Of a stretch of DNA of 64,000 nt, positions 22,601-35,810 are shown in pieces; positions within the stretch are counted from its first letter, which is position 1, and every line of letters starts with the position of its first letter. Source of the DNA: Climacium dendroides. Lineage: Eukaryota > Streptophyta > Bryopsida > Hypnales > Climaciaceae. Where the stretch lies: the NCBI GenBank assembly GCA_950106755.1, contig OX467084.1:5208001-5272000 (forward strand). The letters run 5' to 3'. The position numbers and the translations under genes were made by a program. The notes under the pieces are model-generated. The model saw only the letters and a program-made list of their open reading frames with translations, searched no databases and was not told the origin of the DNA.

Positions 22601-25600
22601 CTACACGTTTGATAGAGGTCCAAAATGCAAACAATATATGCATGTGCACTACGTTCAATGTAACACATGCATGGTTACAAAAGATATAAATGGGATGGTC
22701 TCCAATGTTGGGAGTGAATCAGAGAAGCCACCTCTATCATTGTTGACCACCACAACTATCACCAATGGCTAACTATCCTACTCTACAAGTCAATGCAAAC
22801 TACTTCTTATACCTAAAAGAAAAAAATAGAGAGTATCATAATAAGGTTTTTGAAAACCTGAGTCTATCTACCAAGAAGAATAAGAATAATAACTTCAACC
22901 ATTAACCCTGAATCGCAAACTCAATCAAATTAGTACTTAAGTCATAGGTCCCCATCAAACAAGGTACATGATTTAGAGAAAACACTATCAAGTAAGATTT
23001 GTATACAAATACCTTAGCAATCACAAAAAAATTGAGCACAAATGTACAAAATCCCCCTCGAAAACCCCCTTTAGTATAGACATTCATGAGTACCAAATCT
23101 GTAGAAACAAAGGAAGTATAATTTTTTATTAAATTCAAGAAAAAAAATAAGCCATGCAAGCCATTCCACTTTTGGAGAGTAATTGACATTTGAAGAAGTT
23201 TGTTTGAACACAATTGCTGCCATTAACTTCTAGTACTTTGTGGACACTTTGTTCTTGTACAATTCAAACATGACTTCTTTGCTTTCTATGCGTTAGAAAA
23301 CAAGAGGTGCAACATACCATTCCTCTTCCCACCACAAATTTGAAGACTTGCAATACAAAATTCATTTTCCTCGTGTAGAAGCGGAAGTCCTCAACCAAGG
23401 CATTGCTCCTTTAGAATTGGTTCTTCATATATGGATGGCAAAGTATCTATGAATTTCAAGGACAATTCAGAGCCATTTTGGAGTCTAGAAAATCAAGAGC
23501 TACCTTGTTCCCTTCATGGTAGTGGTTGACCTACCCACACCGCAATGTATATTTTGTTAGACTCTAGAGGTATTGAATAGAACTTATGAAAATGAAGTAA
23601 TATGTCAGCATTGGTTTGGTGGCCGCCGTAACTACTCTAGAGCAATGCCATCATCTACAATGTGGAAGCTAAAGTCGTAGAAAAACTCAATTGTCAAATG
23701 CATTGAGAACTCATTTTGAATACTCGTCAAAGTCCACATTGAATCTACTTTGAGTACTAGTTTTTTGTCTTCATGAGGCACTTTGCACTCCACATACACA
23801 GCACTGAAGCTTCCATCTTGGTCTACCTCTTTCCACTCTTTACCAAATTGTAGCCAAAGTTGGTTGTATTCAAATGTGACATACAAAATTGACTGTCCAA
23901 TGTGGTATTTGAAAATCACGCTTTCTTTGGACACAACGTATTTCATGACATCAATTGCATCATTGTGTTTTACGCCCCATCCATTATCCATTAGAAAAGT
24001 AAAATAAACATCCAAAATATTATGGAAAATAAAAAATGTTGTTGTTCTTTAGAATGTAATGGTTGAAAAGAGGTCAACCAACATATAGATGAGCATGAAC
24101 CACTATAGGAGGGTGGACCTTGATCCTATAGTGGGTTTTATGGAGAGTAGAAAATCTTGTCTCAAATAGAATCTGAAGTGTTCAAAAGTACTCATAATTG
24201 GAAGTAGCCACCGAAGGTCATTGAATGCCAGAAGAAGTATGGGTTTTAGTTGAGCTTGTATTAATGCAGAAGTGCATTGTGTATATAGGGCATTGTAGAA
24301 GAAAATGTCATTTTGTAATAGCTCCTCATGTGTACGGATTTCCCATTGCACCTCCCTAACTTCAACATCCACTACCCACACAATGCTAGTGATTGACTTG
24401 ACATCTACCCAATCTTGGCAATGCAATGGGTACAAATCTACAAAAAAGCACACAAACCATTCTCATAGTTACCTTTTTCACTTGTATAGTGAAGGACCAC
24501 ACGGAGATGGACAAGAATTTCATCAACTAATTGTGTAACCCCAATACTAATAAACCCTCTAGTACTAATAAACCCTATAACAAGAATACGGGAAGTACAT
24601 ATGAAGAAAGGAAAGACAAGCCACACATGCCACAATATAAGAACAAAAGCAAGAGTACATTTTAGAATACATGAAGAAAACAAAGTTGATTCTTACAATT
24701 GCACTTGCTACCAAAGGCTTCATTATTCACATCTACTTACCGGTGCATGTAAGCATGCTAAACTAAGACATCAAACATTGTATTTGAACCTTTATACATA
24801 TGGAATTGCAAGACTTTGCTTTGTAAGCACCTTCAAAACTTGTTGGACCACTGTACTCTATAGCATCATGAGTGTGAGCACCTCATCTCCTAGATTATAG
24901 AGTGATCCAACTACCAATATTTATTCTTGTTGGTCCAATACACTATGTTTGTCTTTAACATTAAAAGTGAAAATGGCGTCCACATAACACCGAGGACTCA
25001 TGTCTAGCATATTTGCATTTAGAATCCAACAACATTTGAGGTATCTTAGTTAGCTTTTGTAGAAGTTGTTCTAAAGCAATAAAGACCCAACAATAAGATA
25101 TTAACAACAATATAGAATAATATGCAGTGAAAATGAGCAATGCATGCAGAGTATTGCTTGAGCAAAACTAAACCATTATTGAGTGTTTTTTTTTATTTTC
25201 TTTATCATTACATATGGAGTACCATGATTATTTGTACTCTTCTTGTGAACCTCCACTGTATAGAAAGTATACTAACTGAATTACAAGTTCAAGGTCAATC
25301 TCATATTTTGTCTTCTTCATACTAGGATTGTGAACTTTAGAAGACCTCAAGAACCTCAGCTATGGCCTTCAATACTATAGTGCTAATAATACTTTTCTAC
25401 TCTGAAAGTTCTGGCAAGTGTATTGCCAATTATTTCTTGAAGTCAAGCTTTCCCGAAAATTGACAAGGTCATTACGCAACACCTGTCACACAAAGGAACT
25501 ATGTTGTTATGATTTCATAATGGAGGGGATATACTTATAGAGATCCTAAACTACATGACGATGTCTAATAATTAATATTCTACATAATATGCATCATTGT

Positions 25601-28600
25601 CATTATTTAGTAGCCCCATTGCGGGTAGTGCACATTGATGGGGTCTTACATCATCTTTGGATCTATTGTCCACTCATCAATGAATGGATTTAACAAAGAT
25701 GATTGAAATGCAAACAAAGCTCATGCATTGCATATAGACCTCTAAACTAAGCACGGTCTAAACTCGTGCACAACATGATATATATGACAATCACAATGTC
25801 AACACACCTATTGCATTATTGTATCTTTTCCATAGGATTTATTTTCATCTAAATACAGTGAAGAAGATTTGGATGATCCACAATGATTTTGTAGTAGATT
25901 ACAAATTTGGATGACTACTTCCAAAAATTTGCATTGTTCCTAGTTTCATCACTTGTACAAATAGAACTACTTCACGAGATCATGCATGGCTTCAATGGTA
26001 TGAAGTCAACTCTATTTCTGCCAACAAATTCAAAATTGGACACAATTCCAAAGGTTTCAATGAATTATGATGATTTTCTAACGAGAATCCCGAGAGCTTC
26101 CCATGAGGAAAACTTAATTTTTGAACCCTAACAATTTTGTTCTCACGGTCCTGAAAGTCATGTTCTACTATGAAGCCACCATTGCATAAATGCAACAGAA
26201 GGTCTTCCAATGTGTGCACTTCAATGACAACAAAGGCACGTCAGTAGTATCGTGATGAACTTCATACATGTGAAGATAGAGCAGCTACTTCACTTCAAAG
26301 AATGCAGCATCAATGGAAAATATGACAAGAACATTGGGGGAATTTGCAACCCTCTAAGGGCTTCAAAAATCATCTAATGCTTTCTTTTTAGAAGATGTCA
26401 ACTACACATTATGAAGGAAAGGAGATCCTCACAATCCTTAAGAAGTGTCCACCAAGTCAACATAATGAGAAACCAACTACATAACCTAGCAGATAAAGAG
26501 GCCAACTAATAAATCTTCATTATAAAAAAGAATGAGAGTTTTAGTGCTCACTATTTGAACAAGGCAATTGAAGTTGTGGATGCAAGGGTAGGAGATACAA
26601 AGATTGCTAATTTCTATGGCATTCTTCCTACTTTTCATTAGGAAAAAATTGAACTCCAAAAGAGGCCACTTCATAATCCAAAAGCTTGAGTGGGAAGAGA
26701 TATGAGCCCTGGGATTGTCACCGGGGACTTAGCCTTTTCTTTTTTTCTACTTTTGCTTCTATTTACCTTTAATTATCAACAAAAAGATAGAAAAAGAGAG
26801 TTAGCATGGGGTTTGAAGGGATTCCCTACAAATATAGCATTAAGTTCCTAAAACACATGAAAGTGCTTGAAACACTTTCAAATTCCCGATTTAGAATCCA
26901 AATTGGTGAATTGGAATCCGATGAAGAGTTTAATGGAAATTGGCCCAATTGACATTTTGATAACAAATCATTAAAAATTAAAAATTGGAAACAATTTGAT
27001 TTTATAGCAACCAACCACAGCAAAAGGATAGAATTGGAAGATCAAGTCTAGAAGCATCTTCCTTGATACTAGGAATCACTACCATGGCATTTTTATTGAA
27101 GGTCTCTATTCAATTGTGCAATTGGTAGACATTGCCTAATTGGTGGAAATTGCCATTTGATGGAAAAAATTCCCAAAATTTGAGAAAGAGTGATCGAGGA
27201 TTATAGATAGGTGTTTTTAGCTTAAAAACATGTCTAGAGAATAATGGTGGGGTCGGTTCGCCCAAATTCCCTTGTATAAGAATGATTCCTTCCTTGAGGA
27301 ATTAAAATTGAGAGAGGTAATTTTGTTTCTCTTTCACCAAGTGCAATTGAGTCTTGCAACTTTGCACAAATGAGTTAGAAACTTTCTAAAAGCTATCCAA
27401 AAAGTTTTGTAATTTTCTAAATTGTAGAAGATGACTCCATGGGAAGTCAATCTTTTTTACCTAAGTTGGAAAAATTATAGAAATTTCCTAGGTATTGGTA
27501 AAATCCCACTAAAATTAGGATAATGTGTTTTAGCTTAAATAAGCACCTAGTCAAATTCCATGACATTTTGACCTTGGTAACTACCCAAATTAGCGACATC
27601 AACGGTTTTCAACGAAATTTTAAAACATTCAAAACGTTGACCGGCATAACAAGAGCATATGAAGTTAAAATGGGGTCAACTTGGATTCTTTTGCACATTC
27701 TTTTGTTACTTTCTTGGACCTTCCAAACAACCCTAGCCAGTCAAAATTACCAAGAAATACAAATTCCAAAAATTGAGTTTTTCACCTTTTCTTTAGGTTG
27801 GAAAACATTGTCTTTTGTGAATGATTTAAGCTTGGAAATTTGGGGTTAGGGCATTTTCTAAGCTAATTTGGGTCTTTTGGAGCCAATGGTATAGTTTTTT
27901 TTTGCCAATTGGACCTTTTCTCCAAAAGTTATAGTGACATCAATAGTAGGATATAATTTGACGTAGTACTAATAGTTAGTTTAGATTAATTTTCATTTTA
28001 CTTAGGTAGTTTAAAGTAAATTGGGAAGGGGTGGAGGCCTTGGAAACATATAAAAGGCCTCCCGTCCTCTCTCTTTAGACCCCTTTCTTGCATTTTGTAT
28101 TTGGTCACTCATGACCACGTTGTTGAGAATTTTTGGTATTATGCCAAAAACCTCTTGTTGTTTGCATCCTTGAGTTTTGCACTTTGATTTCTAATTGATG
28201 ATGCATTTTTGAGTTTGAATCAAAGGATGTAAGGGTCCCTTTGTTCTAACTTGCTTATTATTGATGTGGCTTGAATTTTTGAGCTAACCATTTGGTGCCT
28301 TGTTTGAGTTTTTGAAGTTTGTTGTATTAACCCCTCCATTGGGCCTTGTTGTATGGGATTTCGTGACTTATTGTTGAAGAAAATCCCCCCAAAAGCTCAA
28401 AAAAGGAGCCTTTGTGAGTCTAAGATTTGTCTTATAAAATACTAGCCATTTTCCAATGAGCTTTTTCATGTGGGATTTCACAACTCTTGTTGGAAGAAAT
28501 CCTCCTGAAGCCTTGACGTGAAAAATAAGTGGTCCAAAGGTTCATGTTTGGTAGAGAGAACTTTAGTGGGATTCAAGTCTTTCAAAGTCCTATATATTAA

Positions 28601-28940
28601 ACAAACTCTTCTAAGTTAGTTAAAGAATTTGAGATTGAACCCTCTAATACAACAAAGCTATTGCTAAAATTCTAGTTTATTTCATACTAACCAAAATCTT
28701 TTTGATTTGTTTTAAAGTTGGGGCCCAAACTCCTCAGACGGTGAAGTTTTGCCTTCACTAACAATTTTTCCGGTTTGTTTTGCATTGAAAGGGGCCCTTT
28801 AAGGAAACCCTAGGTGTGGTTTGGGAATACCAATTATTTGGGATTATCCAAAAAATTGGCAACAACCACCAATTTGGGGGAAAAAACCCAGTAACCAATT
28901 TAAAGTAGCGAATCAAGACCAACAAGGAGTAGTAGAGTAC
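19643..28940. other. Long decayed repeat desert; no intact gene
   Basis: Over 9 kb of AT-rich, CpG-poor DNA. On the plus strand, about 20640-22200 has protein-like stretches interrupted by many TAG/TGA/TAA codons, which suggests a dead mobile-element gene, but no catalytic motif can be read. The minus strand at 23632-24453 has two longer frames (see separate entry). A TATAAAA string occurs at 28049-28055, downstream of which the DNA is pyrimidine-rich. This could be an old promoter or LTR, but I found no matching LTR pair. Confidence 0.4.
23632..24453 (-). pseudogene. Two adjacent unrecognised open frames, probably a decayed gene
   Basis: On the minus strand, frames 24453-24103 (116 residues) and 24015-23632 (127 residues) are the longest in this AT-rich stretch. 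They have a natural amino-acid mix; for example, the second contains DQDGSFSAVYVECKVPHEDK. They are separated by stops. No domain is recognised and no splice sites clearly join them. They may be fragments of one old mobile-element protein, or chance. Confidence 0.2.
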
Positions 28941-28942
28941 TA

Positions 28943-29282
28943 CACTAATGATGATAAATAGTGTTATGTTGTGATTAGTGTTACTTGGACTTTTACCTTA
29001 GTCACTCTAAACTTCAATTAGTTGGCATTTAGTGTTGTATTCATTTTTTTGAGTAGTAACTTTTTTGAGCATGTTATATGTTTCTTGGGTTCATACGTTT
29101 TTCTTTGCATTTTGATGAAATAGTTAGGTAACACTAAATGTAAACTTGTAAAAAATTTATACCCAATAGTTGACAAATAGTATTTATGTTGACATTTAGT
29201 GTTGGTAACATTAACCGGATTGTTGACAATTAGTGTTATGCTTCGTGATTAGTGTTGCCAACACTATTTATCATCATTAGTG
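28943..29282. mobile_element. 340-bp terminal-inverted-repeat element flanked by TA
   Basis: The left end is CACTAATGATGATAAATAGT and the right end is its exact complement over more than 20 bp. Both sides have TA, as for Tc1/mariner-type insertions; the 3 bp on each side do not match, so CACTA type is less likely despite the first five bases. The motif TTAGTGTT recurs inside. The flanks AAGGAGTAG(T/C)AG(A/G)GTACTA also resemble each other on both sides. Confidence 0.7.
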
Positions 29283-29284
29283 TA

Positions 29285-32200
29285 GCAAGGAGTAGCAGGG
29301 TACTAGCATGCTACTAGACCACCAACCCACCGAGCATCATCCACCAACTGGCTGGCAGTAATAAACTGGCAAGCAACACACCAGGCCTTAATCACTACGA
29401 TTAGAAGATTAAAATTAAACAAATCCAATCCCCATAAGCACATGCTACTAGACCACCAACCCACCGAGCATCATCCACCAACTGGCCGGCAGTAGGGTAA
29501 GAGGCTCAGAAACTGCTCATTTAAGGCTGGTCTGCCATTTCCATGAGTTTCTTCATATATGAATACTTTTAACTCATTTTTCAGTTAAAGAAAAATAGTT
29601 GAGGAATCGAACCCAAGTCCTCGTTTCATAATTTTTGGAGCATTTGTGAATTATTTATGAATTTTCAAAGGAAATCTGGCATAGGGACCTAATTGTGATT
29701 TGTAGGCCTTGTAAAACCACACATACTTAGTTTGGAAAAAAATCAGTCTTTGTTGAAAAACTAGCATTGCAACATGTAAAAAGTGATAGAGATGGTTTCT
29801 AAATGTGACCATTTCTAAAACTGAAATGAATGTTTGAATCATACATTATTTCAGATTTTTTTAATGCTTGTAAGAAGATAGTTGGACTACCAATTCTTAT
29901 TTTGAGTAATATTAATAAACACCTATCCACTTAGTTAAGAAAAAACCCATTGTGACTCTTAAACCATCCATTGAAGATGTATAAACCAAATCTAATCATC
30001 CTCTGATGTAATCAAAAGTTCATTTCCCCACAATCAAGGTTCCAATTCAGAGCCATCTACCGGACAATTTGAAATGCCCAAACTATTTTCAAGCGTTCTC
30101 CTATAGTAAGCTAGCAAGCAACACAGCAGGCCTTAATCACGACAATCAGAAGATCAAAATTAAACAAATCCAATCCCTATAAGCACAGTCGGTGGTTGAC
30201 TGGGGGACTGACCATTTTTTGCCATCCATGCATGTGTGGGTGACTTGATTTTGGATTTTTGGAAAAAAACTAACAAGTGGCTCATAGGGGCTACCAAAGT
30301 GTATTTTCCAGAACTAGAAGTATTGAAAGTCTATTTCTAAGTAGAAAGGGAGTGCCAAATAGTGTCCTTTTTCCTTAAATCTATAGTTTTAAGGAAGGCT
30401 TGAAATCAAACCTTGAGGGTTGAATTTCCACTTTAGAATTGCATAATCAAGGAGGGATTAGTGTGATTTACCAAATTTCAGATTTGGGGAAGGTCGCAAG
30501 GACCCAAGAAACACTAGAACTCCAGCAAGGGGAAGCCAGAACAACATCAAAATATTAAAAGGGGGGCAGCACATCAGCTCACAAGGAGGCCTCGAGGTCA
30601 ACGAATTAGCTCATTCAACCTCTCACCATTCTCACCATTCTGTTTGTAACCTCAGCCTCTTGGTTCACTCCTCTCCATCTTTTTGGCTCAATTCTGGCTC
30701 ACAGAATAGAACTCAATCTCTTGCTGGAAACTTGATCTCACATTTGCAAAACTTGTACGGAACAATAAGCCTAACTCAAGTTCAAGAGTAGTCTTATAAG
30801 TTGTCATCTAGCTTTGAAAACAAGGGTACAACATCCATTAGAATACATTGACTTTTTTAACCATAGTTAAGTAGATTAGAGCCACCCATAGGGGAAATAG
30901 TTGACTTTTATAACCACCCTTGAATTTGATTAGAAAACAAGGGAAAGAACCAACATTATAGAATGATTTGACTTTGAGGGTTAGGGAATTTAGTTATTAG
31001 TAGAAAAGGTTAAACAAGCTTGTTGGAATTTGTTTGACTTTTAAAACTGATAAACAAATATTTTAAAAATTTTGATTTTTAAAAATAGGAAAAAATAGAA
31101 AGAAAATTAGACAAAAAAATTGGAACAAGGAAAGAAGGAATTAGAACCCTTTGACTAAAAATACCACAAAAATACAAATTATAGACAAAATACAAGAAAT
31201 ACAAAGGCAATGGTTGAGGCATACGATCAAGTCATGGTGGTGGAAGTTCTCAATGAGAGCAATAAGGATGATAAAGTCAAGGTTAGTGCTTAAACTCAAA
31301 CCCTTAATTTCAATTCAATCTTGTTTAGAACTTAAAAATAGTCTAGAATTTAGAAGTTAGAGTCAAATTATTACATTGATTAGGAATTTAGGATTTAAAG
31401 TTAAAATCAAATAAAGACTTTCCTTAACTTTCCGAAAAGATATTAAACTTAAAAATTTGGCGTAAACTTTAGGAGTTACGTTTGGATGAAGTTTGACCTT
31501 TAAGTGGATGAAAAGTAAGAAGTAGTTGAGAATTCTAATTTGACTTCCCTAATTTTCTAAAATCATTCTTTAATTTAGAAATCACTCTTAAGTCAAAAAT
31601 TCACAAAGTAAAAGTAGAAATTAGAAAGGTTTAGTAAAACAATAGAATTTTTTTTTAAATTTAGAAAAATTTAAAAACAAGTTAGTATTATAAAATTTTA
31701 AAGAATGATTTTAGAAATCCAAAACTATTTTTATTTTTAAAAATAGATTAAAATTGAAGAAGTTAGATTAGAATGAAGTTTTAACTTGAAACAAGAAAAA
31801 TTGGGATGAAAGTCAACAAAAGTTGACCAAACCAAGTGGAAATTAGAACCTAGTAACTAAGTAGAAAGAGTGTCATTCCATTTCTAACCTCACCAAACAT
31901 ACTCCTATACATGTCCAAAATTGAAAATTTCTGTAGCAAAATCAGGAGCAGTATTCACAAATCCAATTGTAGAAAGGGGAAATAGAATGATACCTTGACA
32001 AAGGAAAAAAATTTGGACCGTCAATTCTCTAATTTTGTACTTTATTTCTCACAAAAACTAAGTGTGATTCAAGGCAAAATTTTAGGTGATTTAGGTGTTC
32101 TTCTGAAACTAAGCTTGGCAAAATCTCGAGCATAGTGTACACCTTCCAACTGACTAGATCACACCATGCCCATGAAAAACGTAGGGACGTGCGGGAGTCT

Positions 32201-35200
32201 ACTAAGCTTCCGGTCCCCATCTGTTGCACGGAGCCAAACTCTATTGGATGCCTAATGATCCCCGTCCCATGAATAGGGACTTCAAACCTTCGCACCTAAA
32301 TCCTCGCGTTGGAATCCTTTGTCATGTCCACCTCATTGCCTCGACAATGGTATTTCTTTGGGTTTCCACCATGTAATCCCTATCGTTCCACCTGGTGACG
32401 TCATCCTCGACTCAGTCATTCTGAGTAGTGAAAAAGCAGTTTTCAAAGGTCCAAAATTTTGATTTATCATAGAAAATGGAGTTTTTGTCTGAATTATTTG
32501 TATATTAGCTTAATAGAAAGATCTTCGGGAACTCTGCATTTTATCTTTCGGACTTTTTTCCATCCAAGCATGTCTAATGGATTTTAATTGAGATTGAAAT
32601 CTGTTGAGGACACTTTCTGTCCTTGATGACAGTTTGGGGTTAAAATTATGCAAAAATCTAAAGTTAGAATCAATAGTTAGTTTGAGAGAAAATGGTGGAT
32701 GAAGTTCTTAGGTTAGAACTAGGGTCAAAACTTCATTCATAAGTTTCTTTTAGGAATTAAGGTCAAATTTGAAAATTTTATCATTCTGAAAAGAAGAAAC
32801 AAAGCTCTACAACTTAGAATAGTTTAACTTTTAGATTGATTAGAATATTCTCAACTTGAACTTAGATATTCTTAAACTCGCTTAGACTTTTAGATCTCTA
32901 ACTTATCAATCATTTACAATTAGAAAGATTAAAAGTAGGATTTAGTAAGAAATAGCTCCATTGCTTAAAAGGCAACTCGTTTACTACAACCATTCACCTA
33001 TAGAATTTATCAAATTTACTTAGAATCTAGTTGTGCATGTTTGGTCTCAAGGGGGGAGATCAAAACACTCACAAGAACCTTCTCAATTCACTAATTGGGC
33101 CAAGAATTGCATGATGAATTCAAAAATTCATCATCATTAACCAATCCATCTCCACGATCTCATAAATTTAGGTGGAAAGAGCCTTTTCAACCCACTAATT
33201 GGGCTATGAATTGCATGATGAATTCAAAAATTTGTCATCATTATCCAATCCATCTCCATGATCTTATAAATCTCATGATGGTTCCATCATGAAGAATGGA
33301 GCACATGCCAAGTGGTGGTTCTAATGAGGATGTGGCCACCTTCATATTCATTCAATCAGTATAAAAATTAGTAAGAAAACTCAAAGCCTCTTTGTAGGTT
33401 CAATTTTTTCCTAATGCTTTCTAATCACTTATATGGTAGAATAAAATCAAAGAAAAACAATATAGCATGAATATTGAATAATGAAGAAGAAAAGGAATTG
33501 AAAGATGATGTATTGCAAGTGCAAGCTTAAAGTGATGTTCTTTCTTTAGGTGATTTAAAAATAATAATAATAATAATTATTATTATTATTATGATAAACA
33601 CTAGACATACTCGCATTAAATATAGAGTTCTAAAATCTAGTTAAAATGGTTTACAGTAGGAAATTATTGCACATAAGATTATAGGCAATGTAGTTTTTCT
33701 TATCATTATGTACCACCTTCAATTTACTAATAATTACTGAAATATTTTTTTTTACATTATTTATTTCAGTGTTCTCTTGATCCATTTTCCAACATTATTG
33801 ACAAAAGCTCACAAGTTATAAGACACACATGCCTTTTACTAAAAATTTTGAGAATACAAAACTATGTTTTCAACACTACCACACACTAGAATCTATTTAT
33901 TATCAATGATAAAATTTTAAAAATTGAATCTATATTTTAAATCAAAGGCTATAAATTAACTAGAAGAGGTTGCTCAGTCAAGAAGTATAAAATTAATCAA
34001 CCCTACAAAGTACGGGGAAACTTTCACATTAATATAAGGCAAGTGGGAAAAATAACCCTCCAAGCAATGCTCTTAGCACTTTTCAAAGTTCTCCATCCTA
34101 TATCACTCTATAGTATTCATTGCAAGGCTTGTCTGATTCCAAAATTTACTGATGAGATAATCTTTGGAATCATATATAATCAAATATTGAATATTTTGTT
34201 TCATATTTGGAATCAAAGATTCCAAGTTAAACAAGTGATATCACAGTCAAGAATTCATCATAAAGGTTTTGATGCCCAAAATTGCTTCAAAATACTCTCT
34301 CTTGAAGTAAGGTTGAAATATATATTTTATATTATTCTATTTTAATCCAACTACAATATGTTTGAATTAACTTGTTTGAGTATATCTCGCTAAAAACTTA
34401 GAGTGAAATTCCCCACCAATTATAAGATTATTGTGTCCAAATTTGAAAAACTAGTTTCTTTAGCACTTTTCATCCTAACCCAATCATAAGAAACTTTTTT
34501 TAATTAAAAATTATTTAATTTATACAAAATTTGACCTTCCCAAAAGAACTTCAAAATAAGTTCTTTGTTTCATTTTGGAAGGCAATGCAAAAAGTAATCT
34601 TGATTAGAGTCATGAAGCACTTTATATCTATACACATTGATGAAATACTCAAAATTAGATTGATAATTAATTTATTCATCCAAATGTGCATACGTTCATC
34701 CAAAAAGAAGCAATACTCTCCAAAGATTATGTAGAAAATTCAATGATTCAATTCATTGCCAATGTAGGAATAAAGGACATGATCCATTTCTGACCATCTT
34801 TCCATTTTTATAGATTAGGTAGCAATTTGCATACAATAGGTCCAAGGACTAGTAGGAATAGCAGAAATGTCCAAGAGGTGTACATTAAAAGCCTTAATGA
34901 TCACTTACATCTAACTAGTATAAAAATTTGTGGTAAAATTTCAAAATTTTTGACTATACAAATTACAAGATTCCTGTGTCTAAAGTGAAAAAAAACAAGT
35001 GTTTTAGCTCATTGTGAGATTAGATTATTTGACTTTGAACCTTCTTAACTTTAATTTTGGTGGAGAATTGAGCTGAGGGTCTAGGGAAAAAAAAATTTCA
35101 AAAAAATTTAATTTTTATACTTTAAAAAATTGTTAAGTAGAAATAGGTATAAGATAAAAAAAATCTAAATTATTAATATCTCTAAAATGGAATTAAAATG

Positions 35201-35700
35201 CACTAATTCCAACGGTGAGATTGTTTTAGTCAGCAAACTAAACCATGTGAAACCTTTTTTTTTTTAAATTATAAAAATTGCATTCAGAAATGAATCGTAC
35301 AAGTTATTTTTTCAAAAAGATGCTCTAATTACACCCAAAACAAGATTGTCCATAACTTTCCAATAACAAATCCAAATTGAAAGAATCAAAGCTTTCCATG
35401 TAGACAAAAATATAATCTACGAAAAGAAAAGAAAAATTTAATTCAAATTTTTGAATTTTTTTTGCTGCACCTTTGCCCCCCCTTCTCCATTGTTTTGAGT
35501 ATAATTTTTGTTATTGGGTACTGATTGAAAGAAAAATTATACTCCCACAAAGCTAATCAATTTTTTTTTATCTTCAAGAAATGTTTTAAAAAATCAAAAC
35601 AAAAAATGAGATTGTAGGTACCTGTCCAAAATTCCACTTGTCCCCTGAAGGAACAAATTCCCCTTTAGGGGTTAAAGTAGGAGGTTCTAAAAGCACATAT
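29285..35700. other. Decayed repeat desert with direct-repeat blocks
   Basis: AT-rich, mostly purine/T-rich DNA without a supportable gene. It contains the repeat blocks listed separately; a 104-bp-spaced direct repeat at about 33079-33170 and 33182-33275 (CACTAATTGGG, GAATTGCATGATGAATTC); and an (AAT)n/(ATT)n perfect inverted microsatellite at 33560-33592. A CpG-bearing patch at about 32140-32460 stands out from its surroundings but gives no readable protein. Confidence 0.45.
29307..29494. repeat. Direct repeat blocks (54 bp, 134 bp apart), with a third partial copy at 30111
   Basis: CATGCTACTAGACCACCAAC plus about 34 bp occurs at 29307-29360 and again at 29441-29494. The segment between them (GCAAGCAACACACCAGGCCT through AATCCAATCCCCATAAGCAC, 29370-29440) recurs at 30115-30186 with a few changes. 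This suggests a larger compound repeat that was rearranged. Confidence 0.8.
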
Positions 35701-35703
35701 GCT

Positions 35704-35810
35704 CTAAAATCGCCCACTCCCTCAAATGTACACTATTTATACATGTTTCTTTTTCATAGCCTTAAGCAATGTACAAACAATGTACATTTGAGGAAGTGGG
35801 TGATTTTTGA
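35704..35810. repeat. Short foldback repeat
   Basis: AAAATCGCCCACTCCCTCAAATGTACA near 35708 pairs with TGTACATTTGAGGAAGTGGGTGATTTTT ending near 35808, separated by about 45 bp. It is hairpin-forming and MITE-like. Outer ends are unclear. Confidence 0.6.

Noticed and set aside
28049..28055. TATAAAA as the promoter of an LTR retrotransposon
   Set aside because: No second LTR, primer-binding site or polyprotein motif was found nearby, so it is kept only as a note in the desert entry.
29585..29610. tRNA-like T-arm (GGAATCGAACCC read on the minus strand)
   Set aside because: The flanking stems do not pair and no acceptor, D or anticodon arm can be built.
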